From Dermatemys mawii (taxonomy: Eukaryota > Chordata > Testudines > Dermatemydidae): a stretch of 64,000 nt of DNA. This document shows positions 46,486 through 59,606 of the stretch, piece by piece. Location of the stretch: the NCBI GenBank assembly GCA_007922305.1, contig ML677334.1, forward strand, positions 58,878,858 to 58,942,857, in the 5' to 3' direction. The notes beneath the pieces are model-generated. The model searched no databases, was not told where the DNA came from, and saw nothing but the letters and a program-made list of their open reading frames with translations. Each line of letters opens with the position of its first letter. Within the stretch, counting starts at the first letter, position 1. Both the position numbers and the translations under genes were made by a program.

Positions 46486-49400
46486 TTAAGAAACCTAAAA
46501 AATAAAAGTAATGTGATAACTTATTGCAAAGTGACATGGATGCAGAAATAGATTGCAATGGCTAAAGCCCTGAAGGATTAGCAAGCTGGGGTAATGGGGT
46601 TTGATCCAGAGCTCAACAAGTCAACAGCAGTCTTTCCATTTGCTCCAGCGGGCTGTAAATCAAGCTCAATGCATTCTGCTTCAAGTGGACTTACAGTTCT
46701 TATTCCTGAATCCCAGCTTTGAGGTGATCTAAGCTATAACTGGGAGCTCGGATATGAAAACAAAACGACAGAGTACTTTAACACAAAAAGAGAGATTAGT
46801 TTGGGGAGGAAAGTAATAATGATGCTCAAATGCAGGGTGCATTTTCTTCTATGACTGGTGTTGAGGGATAACTGCTCAGAGGGAATTTCCCTTCAAAGAT
46901 ACTGTGTCAGTAGTTGTTGACCTGTGGCAGGAAAATAAGTTAGGCATTTGCTTCTATTTTAATTACGTCTGTTTACTGTGGCACCTAAAATGTAGGGTAA
47001 GTGACATTTTAAAGGCAGCTAGTCTAGCAGAATAGTAATGCATTATATCTGTTATTTCTGAATTTATACTGTTTACCCAAAAGAATTTTCCCTAGGTACT
47101 GTTATGTTTCTTGTCATTCAGAAACATTTCCTAAAAAACAGAAAGAATAATGCAATGTAGAGTCTTTCACAGTATATAATCATGCAGCATACTGGTAAAC
47201 TATATACAAGCATGTTGTAAGATATAATAAGCGTGTGTTGGTGGAATGAACAGCAACAGGGATAGTATTATGTATAAGTGGAAGCTGCATTTGTCCCCTA
47301 AAGCTCTGCAAAGGTAGTTGCTGCTGAGAAATCATTTAAAATGTTTATGCCAGTGCCAGGAAAGAAGGAGAGAGCCTTAGAAAATAAATGTCTGAGTTTA
47401 GGCTCTGTGCCACAAGGATATGCAAAGAACAAAAAAGTCTCACAAAATAAATCACTTGAAAATTGTATATTAAGATACTCCACAGCAGCGAATGAGCTAC
47501 TGATTGTTCTTTCGAGTCTTGTGACATGATGCTACTGCACTTTGGCTTCCAATTCTATTCTAATAATTCTTGTTATAATAAAAACACTTCTTCATACTTC
47601 TTGGAGTGTTTTTCTCCCCATCATGGTGTATTAAAGAGGAAGCAGTGTACAGAGACTGGGTAGGGGGTGAAGCTAGCTCTTTAATATACTTAAAATACAG
47701 AAAACAGAATAACTGACTGTAAATATAAATAAATCATACAACAGGCAGGAGAATCTACTAAGTGGAAAATCAGCCTTGTAGTATTGCATGAACTCAGAGT
47801 GATGGGGAAGAAAAGGATTAACAAGTGTTCATTTCTGTATGATTTGTATTGTGGTTCAGTATGTATGTGCTGTAAAATGAATACAGCACATGTATAGGTA
47901 TTTAGTAGTAACTAACTGTGTGGAATGTCATGTGTGATGATAAGCATTCCTACTATTGAAGGCAGGATAAATCCGTATATTAGATATCCTTTAACTGAGC
48001 CCCAAATTGAGGAGCCTACAAATTGATTGTTGCAGTTGTCTGGAAATTGAGATATATATATATATTTTTTAAAAGAATTGAGTTTAAATTTAAACAAAGT
48101 TTGGATTAAGTGTTTTCTCCTGCATTGAAAATAGTTGAAATTAAATGCTCATGAAAGGTTTTTACTGAGAATATTGGTGGTTAAATTCCTCTATTAGATC
48201 AGTAGGCTGTGCAAAACTTTCACTATGTATCCATGCTACTTACTATAATATGCAGGGAACCATTTCTAGGGCTGATAAGTCATTTTAATTTCCATGCTGC
48301 TATCTACTGATAATTACAAGCAGTGGTGAATTTTGTGATGAGTAGTCAACCTGTACCCTCCCCTCCTTTCCTCTCCTCCCATGAAAAGAAAAGAGCTGGA
48401 ATGAGACCACCAAAGTGTCTTGGACCACTGAACGGCTTTCATTCTTCAATGACTTCAGCTGGACTAGATTTGAACCAGCAATGGAGGGTTATATATCGGA
48501 TTCCCTCTTTCTTATGCTGATATGTTTATCAGCAAACCTGTAGCAATTCTGGGTGGAGTTCTTCTAGAATTCTCTTTCGCCCTTTCCAGTGTATAGTGAA
48601 CAGTAGGACTGCTCAGTTCAGTCATTTTGCATGTATAATGCAAAAGTAACTAATCTAAAATTTCTTGCTGTGTTAACAACTCAGAATTAAAAACTTTTAG
48701 GTTTTTGGCAGTTTTATTGTTGCCATTAGCGGTCAATCTTTAGGGCTCTGGCCTTTTAGGCTCTTACATTTATTTCTCTTTAATGTTAAAGATGTGGAAT
48801 TCCCCACAGTTTGGGTGTTTTTCTATCCAAATTAAGTCCAGCAGGGAGAAAATTTAAAAAACAAAAACACTACCACAAATCCAGGTGCACCTCAAGGGAA
48901 AAACAAACACAACTATGATCATAAGCTGTGCTGGAGAGTGCACTTGCACAGATTTATATCATGTTTGAGATGCATGTTTCAGTTTTGTTTTTGTTTTGTT
49001 TTTTAAATATCTTTCCTGCTGCGACAATCACTTGTAAAAAGATCCTCATCTGGCCAATCCTCCTCTCTGTACCTGGAAGGAAAACCAGCTTTTAAGGTAA
49101 ACAATTTTGGGGCCTAAAAGCTTGACATTTTTCTTAACTAATTAAAAGAAATTATTTATGTGTCTAAGTGTAAGTGTTAGCAAATAAAGCCAAACCGACA
49201 TCCCTTGAGACTGTAGTCTTTTACCTACAGGGCAGATGTAATGCATGCAACAGTAGTGCAAATTTCAAGTTTACCTTTCATTGTACCACAACCTTATTCT
49301 GAAATAATTACTTTTCTTGGAGACAGGGTAGTTTAGCTATGTGCCTGTTCAAACGTTGGCCTGTCTGTTGAGATTGCACATGAAGATGTCACCTGTGCCA

Positions 49401-51269
49401 CCTGGCCACTTTTAACTGGATTGAGAACACCAAATTATTTCACATAGGCCACTAAGCAGTGGTTTAGTGATAACAATTTATGGATAGTACTGACATGAGC
49501 CATTTTTGAATTGGTGATTGAGAGAAACTTCCTGCTCCATTACCAACTTCCATAGCTTTCCGACCTACTGTTTTCGTCATAAAAACAAATGAAATGTATG
49601 TATGTAATTGGAGATCTTAATTAATTTTAATTCCCATGACTTGTATTTTAGTTGAAACTTGTATTTGCCATAATGTTTCTTATAACAGCCTAAGTCAAGA
49701 GAGGATAATGAGAAAGGTATATGGATTAATTAAAACAAACACTTGTGTTCTAATATAATTCTTTAAAAATTGAGATAAAATCCACAATGATTTTAAAACG
49801 TTTGATTTTGAGAGATGTCAGAATCAGTATAAAAATTATGTGGTAGAAACATCAGTTTCACATCTTGTAAACTTGCATATGTCCAGGTGTGATTAAAAGT
49901 ATGTGCTTATCTTGATAAGGACCTGTTGTGTCAGTAGGTTTCTTCTATGAGATAATTTATCAGGCAGTTAGAAAGAGAGAACAAAATTAATGTTCTGGCA
50001 ACCGTTCACAATGATGACTTTTAAGCAGAAGTTAACTTTGTCAAAAGTTGATTGGCTTCCATATTTTCTGATTTATACAGTTTTGCTGCATGCTAGTTTA
50101 GAGTCCGGGTGATATAGTGTAGTGGGGAAGGACTTCTGAGTAATCTTTGTGCAGAACCTCTTCTGATTATTTCCAGTTAAAAAGAATTATAATGGTAATT
50201 TGCATAAGTGTAGGATGGCAAAAAGGATTCTGAAAAGAATTGTCTCATTTGCCAACAGCAGGCAATTTTTAGAGAAACATCAAAGGGATTGAAATAATTA
50301 CCAGAAACCTAGTACTAGATACAAAGTGATAGGTGAAAAATGAAGAGAGGTATATCACTAGTGATGTTCAAGGGGAACGTCCTGATGAACAATTCCCAGC
50401 TGATGGAAAGAGGGTTTAGGTGTTGGGATTTTTACAGAGGGTACTGATCCTGAGCTACTTTTCAATGGTGGTTCTCTTTTATTAGTCTCAGGATAGTAAT
50501 TGTCTGATATATATAATGCTCCATCACCCCTGTAGCTGTTGTTTGGATTTTTGGCACTTCCAGAGGCTCCTGGATGCTGTTCGGGGAGAGATGAGACCAC
50601 TCTTGGCTACTGTACCCCTCCTGTTGCCTTGACATTTTTTTTTAGCAGGTGGGCTGGTGTGGGTGGGTGGGTCTTCTGGGAATAACTCCATGCCTGATTT
50701 TGCTGCTTACAGGTTTCTTAGGTAGCATCATCAAATTGACATGATTTGTGACAGCTTCAGGGTTCAGAACAACAGTAGGGAAACTGAGCTAGAGCCACAT
50801 AATTTCACTCTGCTGCTGTTTGAGGAAGCTGTGAACAGCAGCAGAGGCAGTGGACCTTGCTTTCTACAGACTCAAGAATACACCACTATGCTGGTTTACA
50901 TTAGGTTACATTTGAAAGGACTAGAAGCTTTTTCTTTCAAGTGAAAGTTTAAATTCTGCCAAAATTGATGGCTTAGGTTCTCATACTCAATGGGGAGCAC
51001 TTACCCACAGAAGAGCCAAGTGGATTTTTTTAACTCCTGCAGTGCATACAGGATTCCTTACAGAATGCTCCAGGTGCTTTACGTAAACATGAAACATCAA
51101 ATAAGTATATTTTCATTTTGTTGAAAAATGGAAACCAATCTGGCTTCCCAAAAATGAAAATGCAGCTCATTTCATATGAAGTATATGTGCTAAAAGTACA
51201 AGCTTCTAAATATAATTCAGACATTTTTGGACAGGTAGTGAATCTGCAGACTTAGATCTAGCTGTATGA

Positions 51270-51555
51270 GGCTTGGTCTACACTGGGGGGCGGGGATCAA
51301 CCTCAGATATGCAACTTCAGCTATGTGAATAACGTAGCTGAAGTTGGCACATCTTAGGTTGCCTTACCTGCCGTCCTCAAGGTGGCAGTGGGGTCCCCCA
51401 TCAACTCCGCCTTACGCCTTTTGGCAAGATGGAGTTCCAGAGTCGACAGGAGTGCCTTTGGGGATGGATTTATCGCGTCTTGACGAGATGGGATAAATCG
51501 ATCCCTAATAGATCAATCTTTAGCCGCCGATCTGGCAGGTAGTGAAGACATAGTC
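51270..51555 (+). mobile_element. Harbinger-like MITE
   Basis: The left end is GGCTTGGTCTACACTGGG and the right end AGTGAAGACATAGTC. TGA flanks both sides (51267-51269, 51556-51558), a 3-bp duplication. The interior includes GTCGACAGGAGTGCCTTTGG and GATAAATCGATCCC and matches 3744-4050 in reverse. Confidence 0.82.
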
Positions 51556-51778
51556 TGAGTTATTTGTTAAAAACAAAACACATGGTTCCCAAATAAAAGA
51601 TTGGAACATTGAGAATCTGTGATTCATAATCTCCTGTTCTTACTTGTTACTCCTCTGGTCATTTACTGATTGCCACTTTCTGACAGTGCATTTTTGTTAA
51701 GCCTTTCTGGAGCATTGCAAAAGCTATCATAGATTCGTAGACTTTAAGGTTAGAAGGGACCATTGTGATCATCTAGTC

Positions 51779-53166
51779 CAGGGGTCGGCAACCTACGACA
51801 TGCCTGCCAAACGCGGCACGCGAGCTGTTTTTCAGTGGCACACCACTGCCAGCTGGCTCCCGACCCCACTCATCCCACTGCGTGCTAGGATGGATGGAAC
51901 CGGCAGCCGCGCACCGTCGTGGGGAGCACGGGACTGACCCTGCGTATCCAGCAGGAGCCAATCCCCCACCTGCCAGATCAAGCCCTGGGGCACCTCTACC
52001 TCAGGCTAGGAGGGGGTGCAAGGTGAAGTAGAAAGCTAAGTCCGTGGGAGAACCTCTCTGGCATTGTCCACCGCCTCCCGCGCAGGAAGGGGCACGTGTG
52101 CAGCAGGGTGAGCGGCTCTTTGCAGGCTGCCGCCGCCGCCCAAGCCCTCCCCGGAGCCGCCTGGGCAGGGGAGAGGACCATGCAGCGCCCAGAGACCGGG
52201 CGCTGCTGAGTGATGCCCCTATGCCACGTGGGGAGCGCAGTGAGGGGGCTGCCGCTGGGTGCTCCGCCTGCCGCCCCTATAGGTGGGTGTCGGTGCAGTG
52301 TCTGGGAACGGGGGCGGGGTTGGGGGGGCGGGCGTGCAGAGTTACACTGGCGCAGAGTCGTTTGCGGGGAAAGCGGCGATTCCCCCCTTCCGTGACTGCC
52401 AAAATCAGGGGAGGTCCCACCAGAACGCCTGTCCTGTCAGTGCTGCTTCAGGTCCAGCCCTTTGGGGCGAGGGGAAGCCTGTTTCCCTCGCTCTTCAGCT
52501 GCACCCCTAGACCCCCTGTACATGAGAGGAGCAGCGTCCTGTCCCCGAAACCCACCACTCCCTCCCTCCCGAATCCTTGCAGCCCTCCCCCGCCCACCTC
52601 TCCCCACTCCCTTCCCATCTAGCCCCCGCCACTTCTTTACCCCTTCCTGACTACCCCCCACACCACTGTCTCACTCCCTTCCTGTCTACCTCCTATACTG
52701 CCTCCCTTCCACCCTTTCCTGTCTCCCCACTGCCTCCCCCATCTGCACCCCACCCTGCCTCATCTGCCCTGGATACCCTCTTCCTTCAACTCCCTCTTCC
52801 TGTCTGCCCCACCGCCTCCCTCACTCCCTTATACCCTGCACTGTCTCCTTTCCCATCTGCCCCACTACCACCTCCACTACCTTGCCCCTTCCCATCTGCC
52901 CCCACATCCTCTCCCTTTTATCCTCCCCTTCTTGTTGGCTCCTCACACTGCCTCCCCCACTCCTTTATACATGTGTCATGTTTGCCCCCTCACAACCGTT
53001 CCCTTCACCTTCCCCACTCCCTTCTACCCCTTCCCATCTGCCCCCCGTGCTGCCAGTCTGGGGTTCCCTCCGGTGGCCCCTATAAATGTAAAATGTATTA
53101 CAGGCACACAAAACCTTGAATTAATGAAGACTTGGCACACTGCCTCTTAAAGGTTACTGACCCCTG
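51779..53166. mobile_element. hAT non-autonomous element, 1388 bp
   Basis: The termini CAGGGGTCGGCAACC and GGTTACTGACCCCTG are inverted repeats (13 of 15). A perfect 8-bp target duplication ATCTAGTC flanks the element (51771-51778, 53167-53174) and is recognisable as CR1 sequence. The left half is very GC-rich. The right half holds a pyrimidine-rich degenerate tandem array. No transposase frame is recognisable. Confidence 0.95.
52590..53050. repeat. Degenerate C/T-rich minisatellite inside hAT element
   Basis: Words such as CCCTTCCCATCTGCCCC, CCTTCCTGTCTACC and CACTGCCTCCC recur many times over 460 bases, consistent with decayed tandem units of roughly 30-40 bases. The strand is strongly pyrimidine-biased. 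Confidence 0.75.
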
Positions 53167-54181
53167 ATCTAGTCTGACCTGCACAATGCAGGCCACAAAA
53201 TCTCACCCACCCTCTCTGCATAAACCTCTCACCTATGTCTGAGCTATTGAAGTCCTCAAATCATGGTTTAAAGACTTCAAGGTGCAAAGAATTCTCCAGC
53301 AATTCATCCACTCTCAGCCCCCCCACACACCCAGTTGCTTTTGCCAGGAAACTGGTTCCAAACTCCTTACCCAGCTAGTCCCAGTCCTCCCACTCACTCA
53401 CCCCAGTCTTCCCTACCTCTCCCTAGGTTCCTTGTCTCAATCTACTACTTCTCCTACCCTCACACCCAGGCAGCTCATCCCTTTTGCATCAGTCAGGCAA
53501 CTTCCTCCTTTACATTACCTGGCCACCAACAGAAGAAACAGTCTCCTTGCTCCCAGATCCTATGCCCAGCCCCACCCTGGATCAGAGGAGCAACCGCAAG
53601 GAGAGTCCTGCTGAGCTCCTATACCTCTAGGCTTGTGCATATTCAGTTATTCTATGGTAATGGCACATGAAGAGTTTGGTCACATGTAGGAGCTGGAAGG
53701 GCTGGTGCATGCTCAGTGTGGACAGAATCTTTGGAAATTTTATCCACACAGTTTTAATGTGTCTACTTACCATGTGCAACTTAGATTTTGAAAAGGCTTA
53801 CAACTTGGGAATGTACAAAGCTATATTTGAATTCTTACCCCAGTATAACACAGTACTAAACTGCACAAAATTACTATGACCCTGCTATATACAGACTTTC
53901 CAAAGATGCAGTTGTTCTCCGAAGAGTATGTTACTTTGTGGAGAGATGCTTACAGCCACAGTGGAACACAAAATTCAGGTCCTCAGGAAGAGGAGAAGGG
54001 GAAAAAACAGGGTTTCAGAGTCTTACTGTAAAAAATTAATGGTTATTTTAACTGGTGTATATTTTTTGTTTCATTGCAGAAAGTATCTTTGCATCCAATG
54101 GATGAAAAATACTATTAAATGACACCTCCCATCCCCAGATAGTAACTACCGCTGATAACAGAAAGAGCAGCAATAAAAATA

Positions 54182-54582
54182 CACTAGGACTTCAGAGTTA
54201 TGAACACCTCGGGAATGGAGGTTGTTTATAACTCTGAAATATTCGTAACTCTGAGCAAAACATTATGGTGGTTCTTTCAAAAGTTTATAACTGAACATTG
54301 ACTTAATACAGTTTTGAAACCTTACTATGTGGAAGAAAAATACAGCTTTTAGCCATCTTAATTTAAATGAAACAAGCACAGAAACAGTTTCCTTACCTTG
54401 TCAAATATTTTTTAAAATGTTCCCTCGTTTTTTAGTAGTTTATGTTTAACACAGCGCTGTACTGTATTTGCTTTTTATTTTTTTATTTTTTGTCTCTGCT
54501 GCTGCCTGTGTACTTCCAAATGCTATGTGTGGTTGACTGGTCAGTTAGTAACTTTGGTGTTCATAACTCTGAGGTTCTACTG
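54182..54582. mobile_element. pogo/Tigger-like MITE
   Basis: Termini CACTAGGACTTCAGAGTTAT and ATAACTCTGAGGTTCTACTG are inverted repeats extending to about 27 bases (GAACACC/GGTGTTC) with three mismatches. TA flanks each end, as for Tc1/mariner-type elements. A CAGTAGAACCTC-like terminus suggests the Tigger group. The interior is AT-rich and non-coding. Confidence 0.8.
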
Positions 54583-55144
54583 TACAAATAAAAAACAATC
54601 ATAGGCTGACTCTTTGTAATGTATTATGAAATGTTAACACATATTAGAACCTGAAATAAGTTATGTGAGATTCCCTCCCCTGTGTCCAGAAACTGAAAAC
54701 ACTGAAATATCAGTCTGCAGCCATTCATTCTTATCAGTTTCTGGGGAAAATATCCAGTCAAATTGTGCCAGAAGTTTTGGTGACAAGGACTCTTGTTCAT
54801 GCCCTGTTTCTCCCTAGTTTTGTACTTCTCCTTCTGCCTTGCTTGATAACACTCAGAAATTCACTTCTATTCTGTCCTCTCTGGAGTAAATTAAAGAAAA
54901 AGTTACTCAATGGGAGTTAAAAGGAAAACAAACTAAGAAAAGAGAGGCAAGAAATGTTTAGCTTTTGGAATGCAACTTTAACCCACAGGTCCTGTAACTC
55001 TTTGCCCTCTGTCACACTCAGGATTCTGAACTCTGGGGCAAGATCATTCCTTACCCTTCTTGTTGTTAAGGAATGCTTGACCTGAGTATCTTTAAGTAAC
55101 TGTGACTGGCCTATTACTTTTACTATTACTATTATTTTAGATTC

Positions 55145-55253
55145 CGTGCCGTGTCCAGTGCTATCTGTATGCCCCTGAGGATGTCACGGGGATGCAGCTG
55201 TTTGCTGATTGGGCTGCAAGCAGCCTGTGGGCCAGGAGTTGAGAACCATTGCT
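55145..55253. mobile_element. Truncated hAT element related to 4944-5141
   Basis: GCCCCTGAGGATGTCACGGGG ... CTGTGGGCCAGGAGTTGAGA ... ACCATTG matches the right half of the earlier element, including the terminal AGAACCA motif. Confidence 0.55.
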
Positions 55254-57309
55254 TTAGAAGAAGTAAGAAATCCTGTTCACTGCTGCTTTTACTGCATTTG
55301 TAACTTACCCGCAGAATTCTTACCCTTACCTCTCTTTCCTTCTTGAGTAGGCTTCCCTCTTAGTTACCACTGGAAATGTCAATTCAAATCCTTCTCCCTC
55401 ATCCCACACTCCTCTCCAAAAAGTACATTGGTTATCGTTCTTGTGCAGCTGTTACTCTGCCCAAGGTCATGCTGCCTACATAGGATCAGATAGCTTCTGG
55501 TGATGATAATCTTTTTGGGAAGACTAAGGAGAGATCTCTATCGTGGGTAACAATGCTGGCTCAAACCTTTCTATTTCTCATCTTCAAAGGCATTAATAGT
55601 CTTTTCTCACCTAGCTGCTGATACTGAGATTTCAGAGTCTGAGGAGGCACCAGAGAAAGACCGTGATTATTCTCTAAATTTTCTGTTAGAGCATTTATGC
55701 TATTTGTGCAAAAATATTACACTAATAAGTTGCCTGGAAGTAAGTCCATGAATGTTAGTTCATCTGTTACCTGAGAAGAGCCATCAAAGCCATCTAACTT
55801 TATGAAGTTCTAATTTGTCCATCGATAAATAACACCCTTCCTGATCAACCTAAACAGTATGCTCACCAGACTCTTTAAGCGCCCAGTTTCTAAGGTGAAA
55901 CAAATGGGGTGGATCTTGGAACATTATTCACTGCACCTGTTTTGTGCACAAGGATCTGTTCATTCCCACCCCCAAATGTCTTGAAACACAGACCTTGTTA
56001 CAGGAGGTAGTGTCTCTGACTCTCTGGTTTTTTTGTTTGTTTGTTTTGTTTTGTGGGGGAAGGGGGCCGGGGGACATTTTTTCTGGCTTCAAATCCCAGT
56101 ACTGCTATTGTGTTCTACAGAAGCTTCACCTACTGAATATCCTGGTACGTTGCCTCAGTCTTGTCTGGTTATAGTTCTCCAGCGGCTTTTGATCCTCTCT
56201 GGAATCAATGCATCAGAAACATACGAGACTCTTCATTTCCCCCATCCTTATGGAAAACCTCCCTATGCAGTTCATTAATTAAGCCACCTGTTAAAGTGGA
56301 TCTCCTGGTTTGGTGATAGGGACAAAGGCCTTATTTTGAGTTCAGAATGAGTCTAAGGAAATGATTCTTTTCAGAAGAAAAAAAATGTACATCAATTTTC
56401 TTGAATATAGGGCTTTTAAGAAGGCACTAGTAGCCCTCAGGGGCTCTTCGGAATCTCAGGGGACTCCATTTGGGTCACAGCTCTGAGTGCTCTATCTCAT
56501 GTGGGCATTTGTCCTTTCTGTCTCTGTTAAAAGTATGGGATAAAATTTTAAAAAGTGCCGAAGTCCCATCTAAAGTCACTGGGATATAGGTTGCTAAGTG
56601 ACGTAGGTGCTTTTGATAGTTTACCCAGTATTTCTGCATCCCTCAATCTTTCTACCTGTTTCTATTTAAGACTTTGAGTTCTATGTCTGTGGGGTTGCTG
56701 AGTTTAAAAACCCTTTCCCAGTTGCTGCTTTTCTACAAAGAGGGTAAATGAGCTTGGCAGCTCTGCTCTCTTTACTGCTAACCTATTTCTGGGAGAGGCT
56801 TTTCTTCCTTTCTCCAGTAGTTTCAAGGTTTCATCTTAGTCAAGAAATACTATCACTACCTAATTTTATTCTTCCACTCAGAATAAAAAAGAACACAGCA
56901 TCTGCCCTTTGACTGTTAAAGAACCTTAAAATTTAGCTTTGAAACAGCAAAGGATTTTTGATCTTCGGGGTCATCTTGTTATGGGAAGAGCCAAGGCTGG
57001 GTGCCTAAGGTAACTCTAGTCTGCTAGATTGTATTTGGGAGGCCTATTCAGGTGAAGGAGAACATTTTTTTGTTGTTTTTTCAATGTCAGAACCTGTTCT
57101 GCCATGTAGTCAGTCTTTGGGACAGAGAGGGGACATTTTGGTGGAAGAGAAATAAAGCTCATGTGCATTTTTTTCACCTGGTATGATTGAATTACTGCAT
57201 ATGCCTCAACAGATGCAATTTTTGGCTATGAGGTGATGAGAGAAGTTGTGTCAGAGCAATTTCTACACATTCTTTCAATGAAAGACTGCTAGAAAGATCT
57301 CCTCTCTGG

Positions 57310-57630
57310 TTCTCCTTCAGGTACCTTCTCAAAACTCATCTTTTCCATAATGCATACAGCAGACTGCAACCTGATTGTGGCAGTGCACGTGGATGGCTGC
57401 ACTCACTGCAGAACAGTGCATGTCATATTATATTTGCTACTTTGTCTTCACCGTTCCCCTCCTGGCTGTCTTGTATGTCTCATATACCTGTTGCTTGTCT
57501 TTTTTACACTGTAAGCTCTTTGGGAGAAGAGACGGTCATAGATTATATGTTTGTACACAGGCACAATGGAACTTTGACATTGTTGTGGTCTTTAGATGCT
57601 GTACCAATATATGTTAAACAATAAGATCCC
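57310..57630 (+). mobile_element. L3/CR1-clade LINE 3'-end fragment
   Basis: The words CTGTAAGCTCTTTGGGAGAA, GGCACAATGGAACTTTGAC and GATGCTGTACCAATA are the standard 3' region of an old amniote LINE I associate with L3. A second fragment in reverse lies at 58075-58140 (GGACCCCATTGTACTGGGC). Confidence 0.6.
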
Positions 57631-58074
57631 TAGTATTCCATTGCAGACAGGTGAATTGGAGGTTGCAAAGACTACAGTTTATATTTGTAAATATTTCTGA
57701 ATACTGGCTATGCTTTTCTGGACTGATGATTCTAAAATCAATGATTTTAGGCATATTTTAATGTATTATATTTTAGACACTGGCTTATTTTAGTTCACGT
57801 TTATGTAGACACTATCACTAATTTGTATATTTTAACACTACTTTTCTCCACTTTGGAGTGCTATGGAAGCTTTGGGGGCTTTAAGGGACAGTGATGGAAA
57901 ATAAGTTGTTTCCATGAACATTTTTGATGCAGTTTTACTCTTGCTTCTGCTTTTAATATGAGAAATGTTTCAAATTGGTGTCAATTTTATGTTTCTTTCA
58001 GATATAAATTTAAGTTCAAATTAAATGTCGTGTGGGTTAAATTTAGGAGGGAGTGAAAAGACAATTGGCTTTAT

Positions 58075-58140
58075 GTATTTGTATTTATAATGCTGGATTG
58101 GGACCCCATTGTACTGGGCACAAACACATAGTATGAAACA
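58075..58140 (-). repeat. L3-type LINE fragment, reverse
   Basis: GGATTGGGACCCCATTGTAC followed by TGGGCACAAACACATAG is the reverse complement of the L3-like 3' end seen at 57550-57625. Confidence 0.5.
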
Positions 58141-58194
58141 GCTCTTCAGGACAGAATCTTTCTATATAAATTGACACGGCATAGGGTGGAGGGG

Positions 58195-58320
58195 CAAGAA
58201 AAGCATGGAGACAGGGGGAGTGACTTGCCCAAGATCACATCACAGTCGTTGGCAGAGCTGAGAATGGAACCCTAGTCTTGTGACTCCCAGTCAGTACGCT
58301 ATCCACTAGACTTTTCTCTG
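58195..58320 (-). mobile_element. MIR SINE fragment
   Basis: GAGTGACTTGCCCAAGATCA, then GGCAGAGCTGAGAATGGAAC and TATCCACTAGACTTTTC, is the reverse complement of the MIR core and 5' half. Confidence 0.8.
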
Positions 58321-58524
58321 TGCGTGCTTATACGTGTAAATATATAAAAGAGGATAAACTACAGGCACCCCATAATATAGTTTGTATCCTGTTGTAAATC
58401 AACTGTATGTAGTAACTGAATTTGTAGGAATAAAAAACACCAAACTAGTCATTTCATCACATGCCTTAGATCTTCAAGAGTTACAATATTTTTCAGTCAC
58501 AATACTTTTTAAATAAAACGAGGA

Positions 58525-58640
58525 CTACCTGTGACACCTCATACACTAACCAGTTTATTTCATCATAAGCTTTCGCGGGCTGTAGTCCACTTCATCGGAT
58601 GCATAGAATGGAACACACAGAAGTAAGATACATTTATATA
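58525..58640. repeat. Reptile interspersed repeat tail
   Basis: ACCAGTTTATTTCATCATAAGC and TTTCGCGGGCTGTAGTCCAC then TTCATCGGATGCATAGAATG is a repeat end I recognise as widespread in turtle and crocodilian DNA. The family is uncertain (LINE- or SINE-derived). Confidence 0.55.
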
Positions 58641-59461
58641 CACAGAAAGCAAAAAAAGTTGTAAATTACCATACCAATTCTAAGAGGCTGTTTAATTTGG
58701 ATGGGCCATTAACAGCAGGAGGGGAAAAAAACCTTCTGTAGTGAAAATTTAGTGGATCTATGTCTGACAGTTGATGATAACCTGCAAAAGAGACTTAACT
58801 AGGAAAATGCATTCAATTGGTGTAATGACAAAGCCACTCATAGTCCCTGTTTAATCCTAGGTTGATAGTGTTGCAAATTTTTCCCTAATTTAACAGATCT
58901 TACTTTTTGGGGAGCAGTTTCCTGATACTCAGTTTTAGAATTTTCCCTTGCTTAATTCACTCCTTTTTACCTATATCCAGTCAGTGTGTGTTTATCTGAA
59001 CCCTTGTTAACTTAACCACTATTATGTAAAGGGTGATGTGTTCTCTGAGGTTTGTCTTAATCAGCCAGCTTTGCCAACATCTCCTCGCTAAGAGGAGGGA
59101 GAATGTAAATTGGTTTTATAATAATATGAGCCTTATTGTCCAGAGCTCTTAGCATTCTAAGAAATCTTTAGTTCATTGAGGGTTGATGGTAAACAGAGCT
59201 TGTGAAGGCCTGTGCTCAGCTCAGTGGCTGTCTGTCTGTAGTGCAATAACTTTTTAACTTCTTATCCAGTCAATCCAGAATGTCAAACAATTTTTCAGGT
59301 CTCAATAGTCAGAACTTTCTGCTGCTGTTAGGGAAAATCTGGAAACTGAAAGGGGAAAACTGGGAGTCACATGAAACAGTTGATTAGCACTGCCACAGCT
59401 GTAAACACCTCTCTAATTGACTATAGCTAAAAGGACTAGTTGGTGGCAACCATTATCTTTT

Positions 59462-59494
59462 AGAGACACTCCTTCTCAGAGAAGGAGTGTCTCT
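59462..59494. repeat. 33-base perfect palindrome
   Basis: AGAGACACTCCTTCTC, a single A, then GAGAAGGAGTGTCTCT. The 16-base arms match perfectly with a one-base centre. Confidence 0.97.
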
Positions 59495-59606
59495 ATTAAC
59501 ACCTGCCAGCATAACAATACTCAGGCTCATCTGTTGTCCTCCCAATAGAGTTTAGCAGATTGATACCCTCAATGATTCATATCCCCTTCCTTACATATCA
59601 TGAGCC

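Larger units (their letters stand above)
51728..53303 (-). mobile_element. CR1 LINE 3' end split by a hAT insertion
   Basis: The CR1 tail CATAGATTCGTAGACTTTAA ... GAAGGGACCATTGTGATC runs to 51778 and resumes at 53167 with ATCTAGTCTGACCTGCACAA through GAGCTATTGAAGTCCTC to about 53303. The repeat reads on the - strand. The parts between are the hAT element 51779-53166. Confidence 0.9.

Noticed and set aside
52044..53119. Open frames of 180-192 codons within the hAT element
   Set aside because: They lie in GC- or C/T-rich low-complexity sequence inside a non-autonomous transposon; Pro/Ser/Leu-rich translation reflects the repeat.
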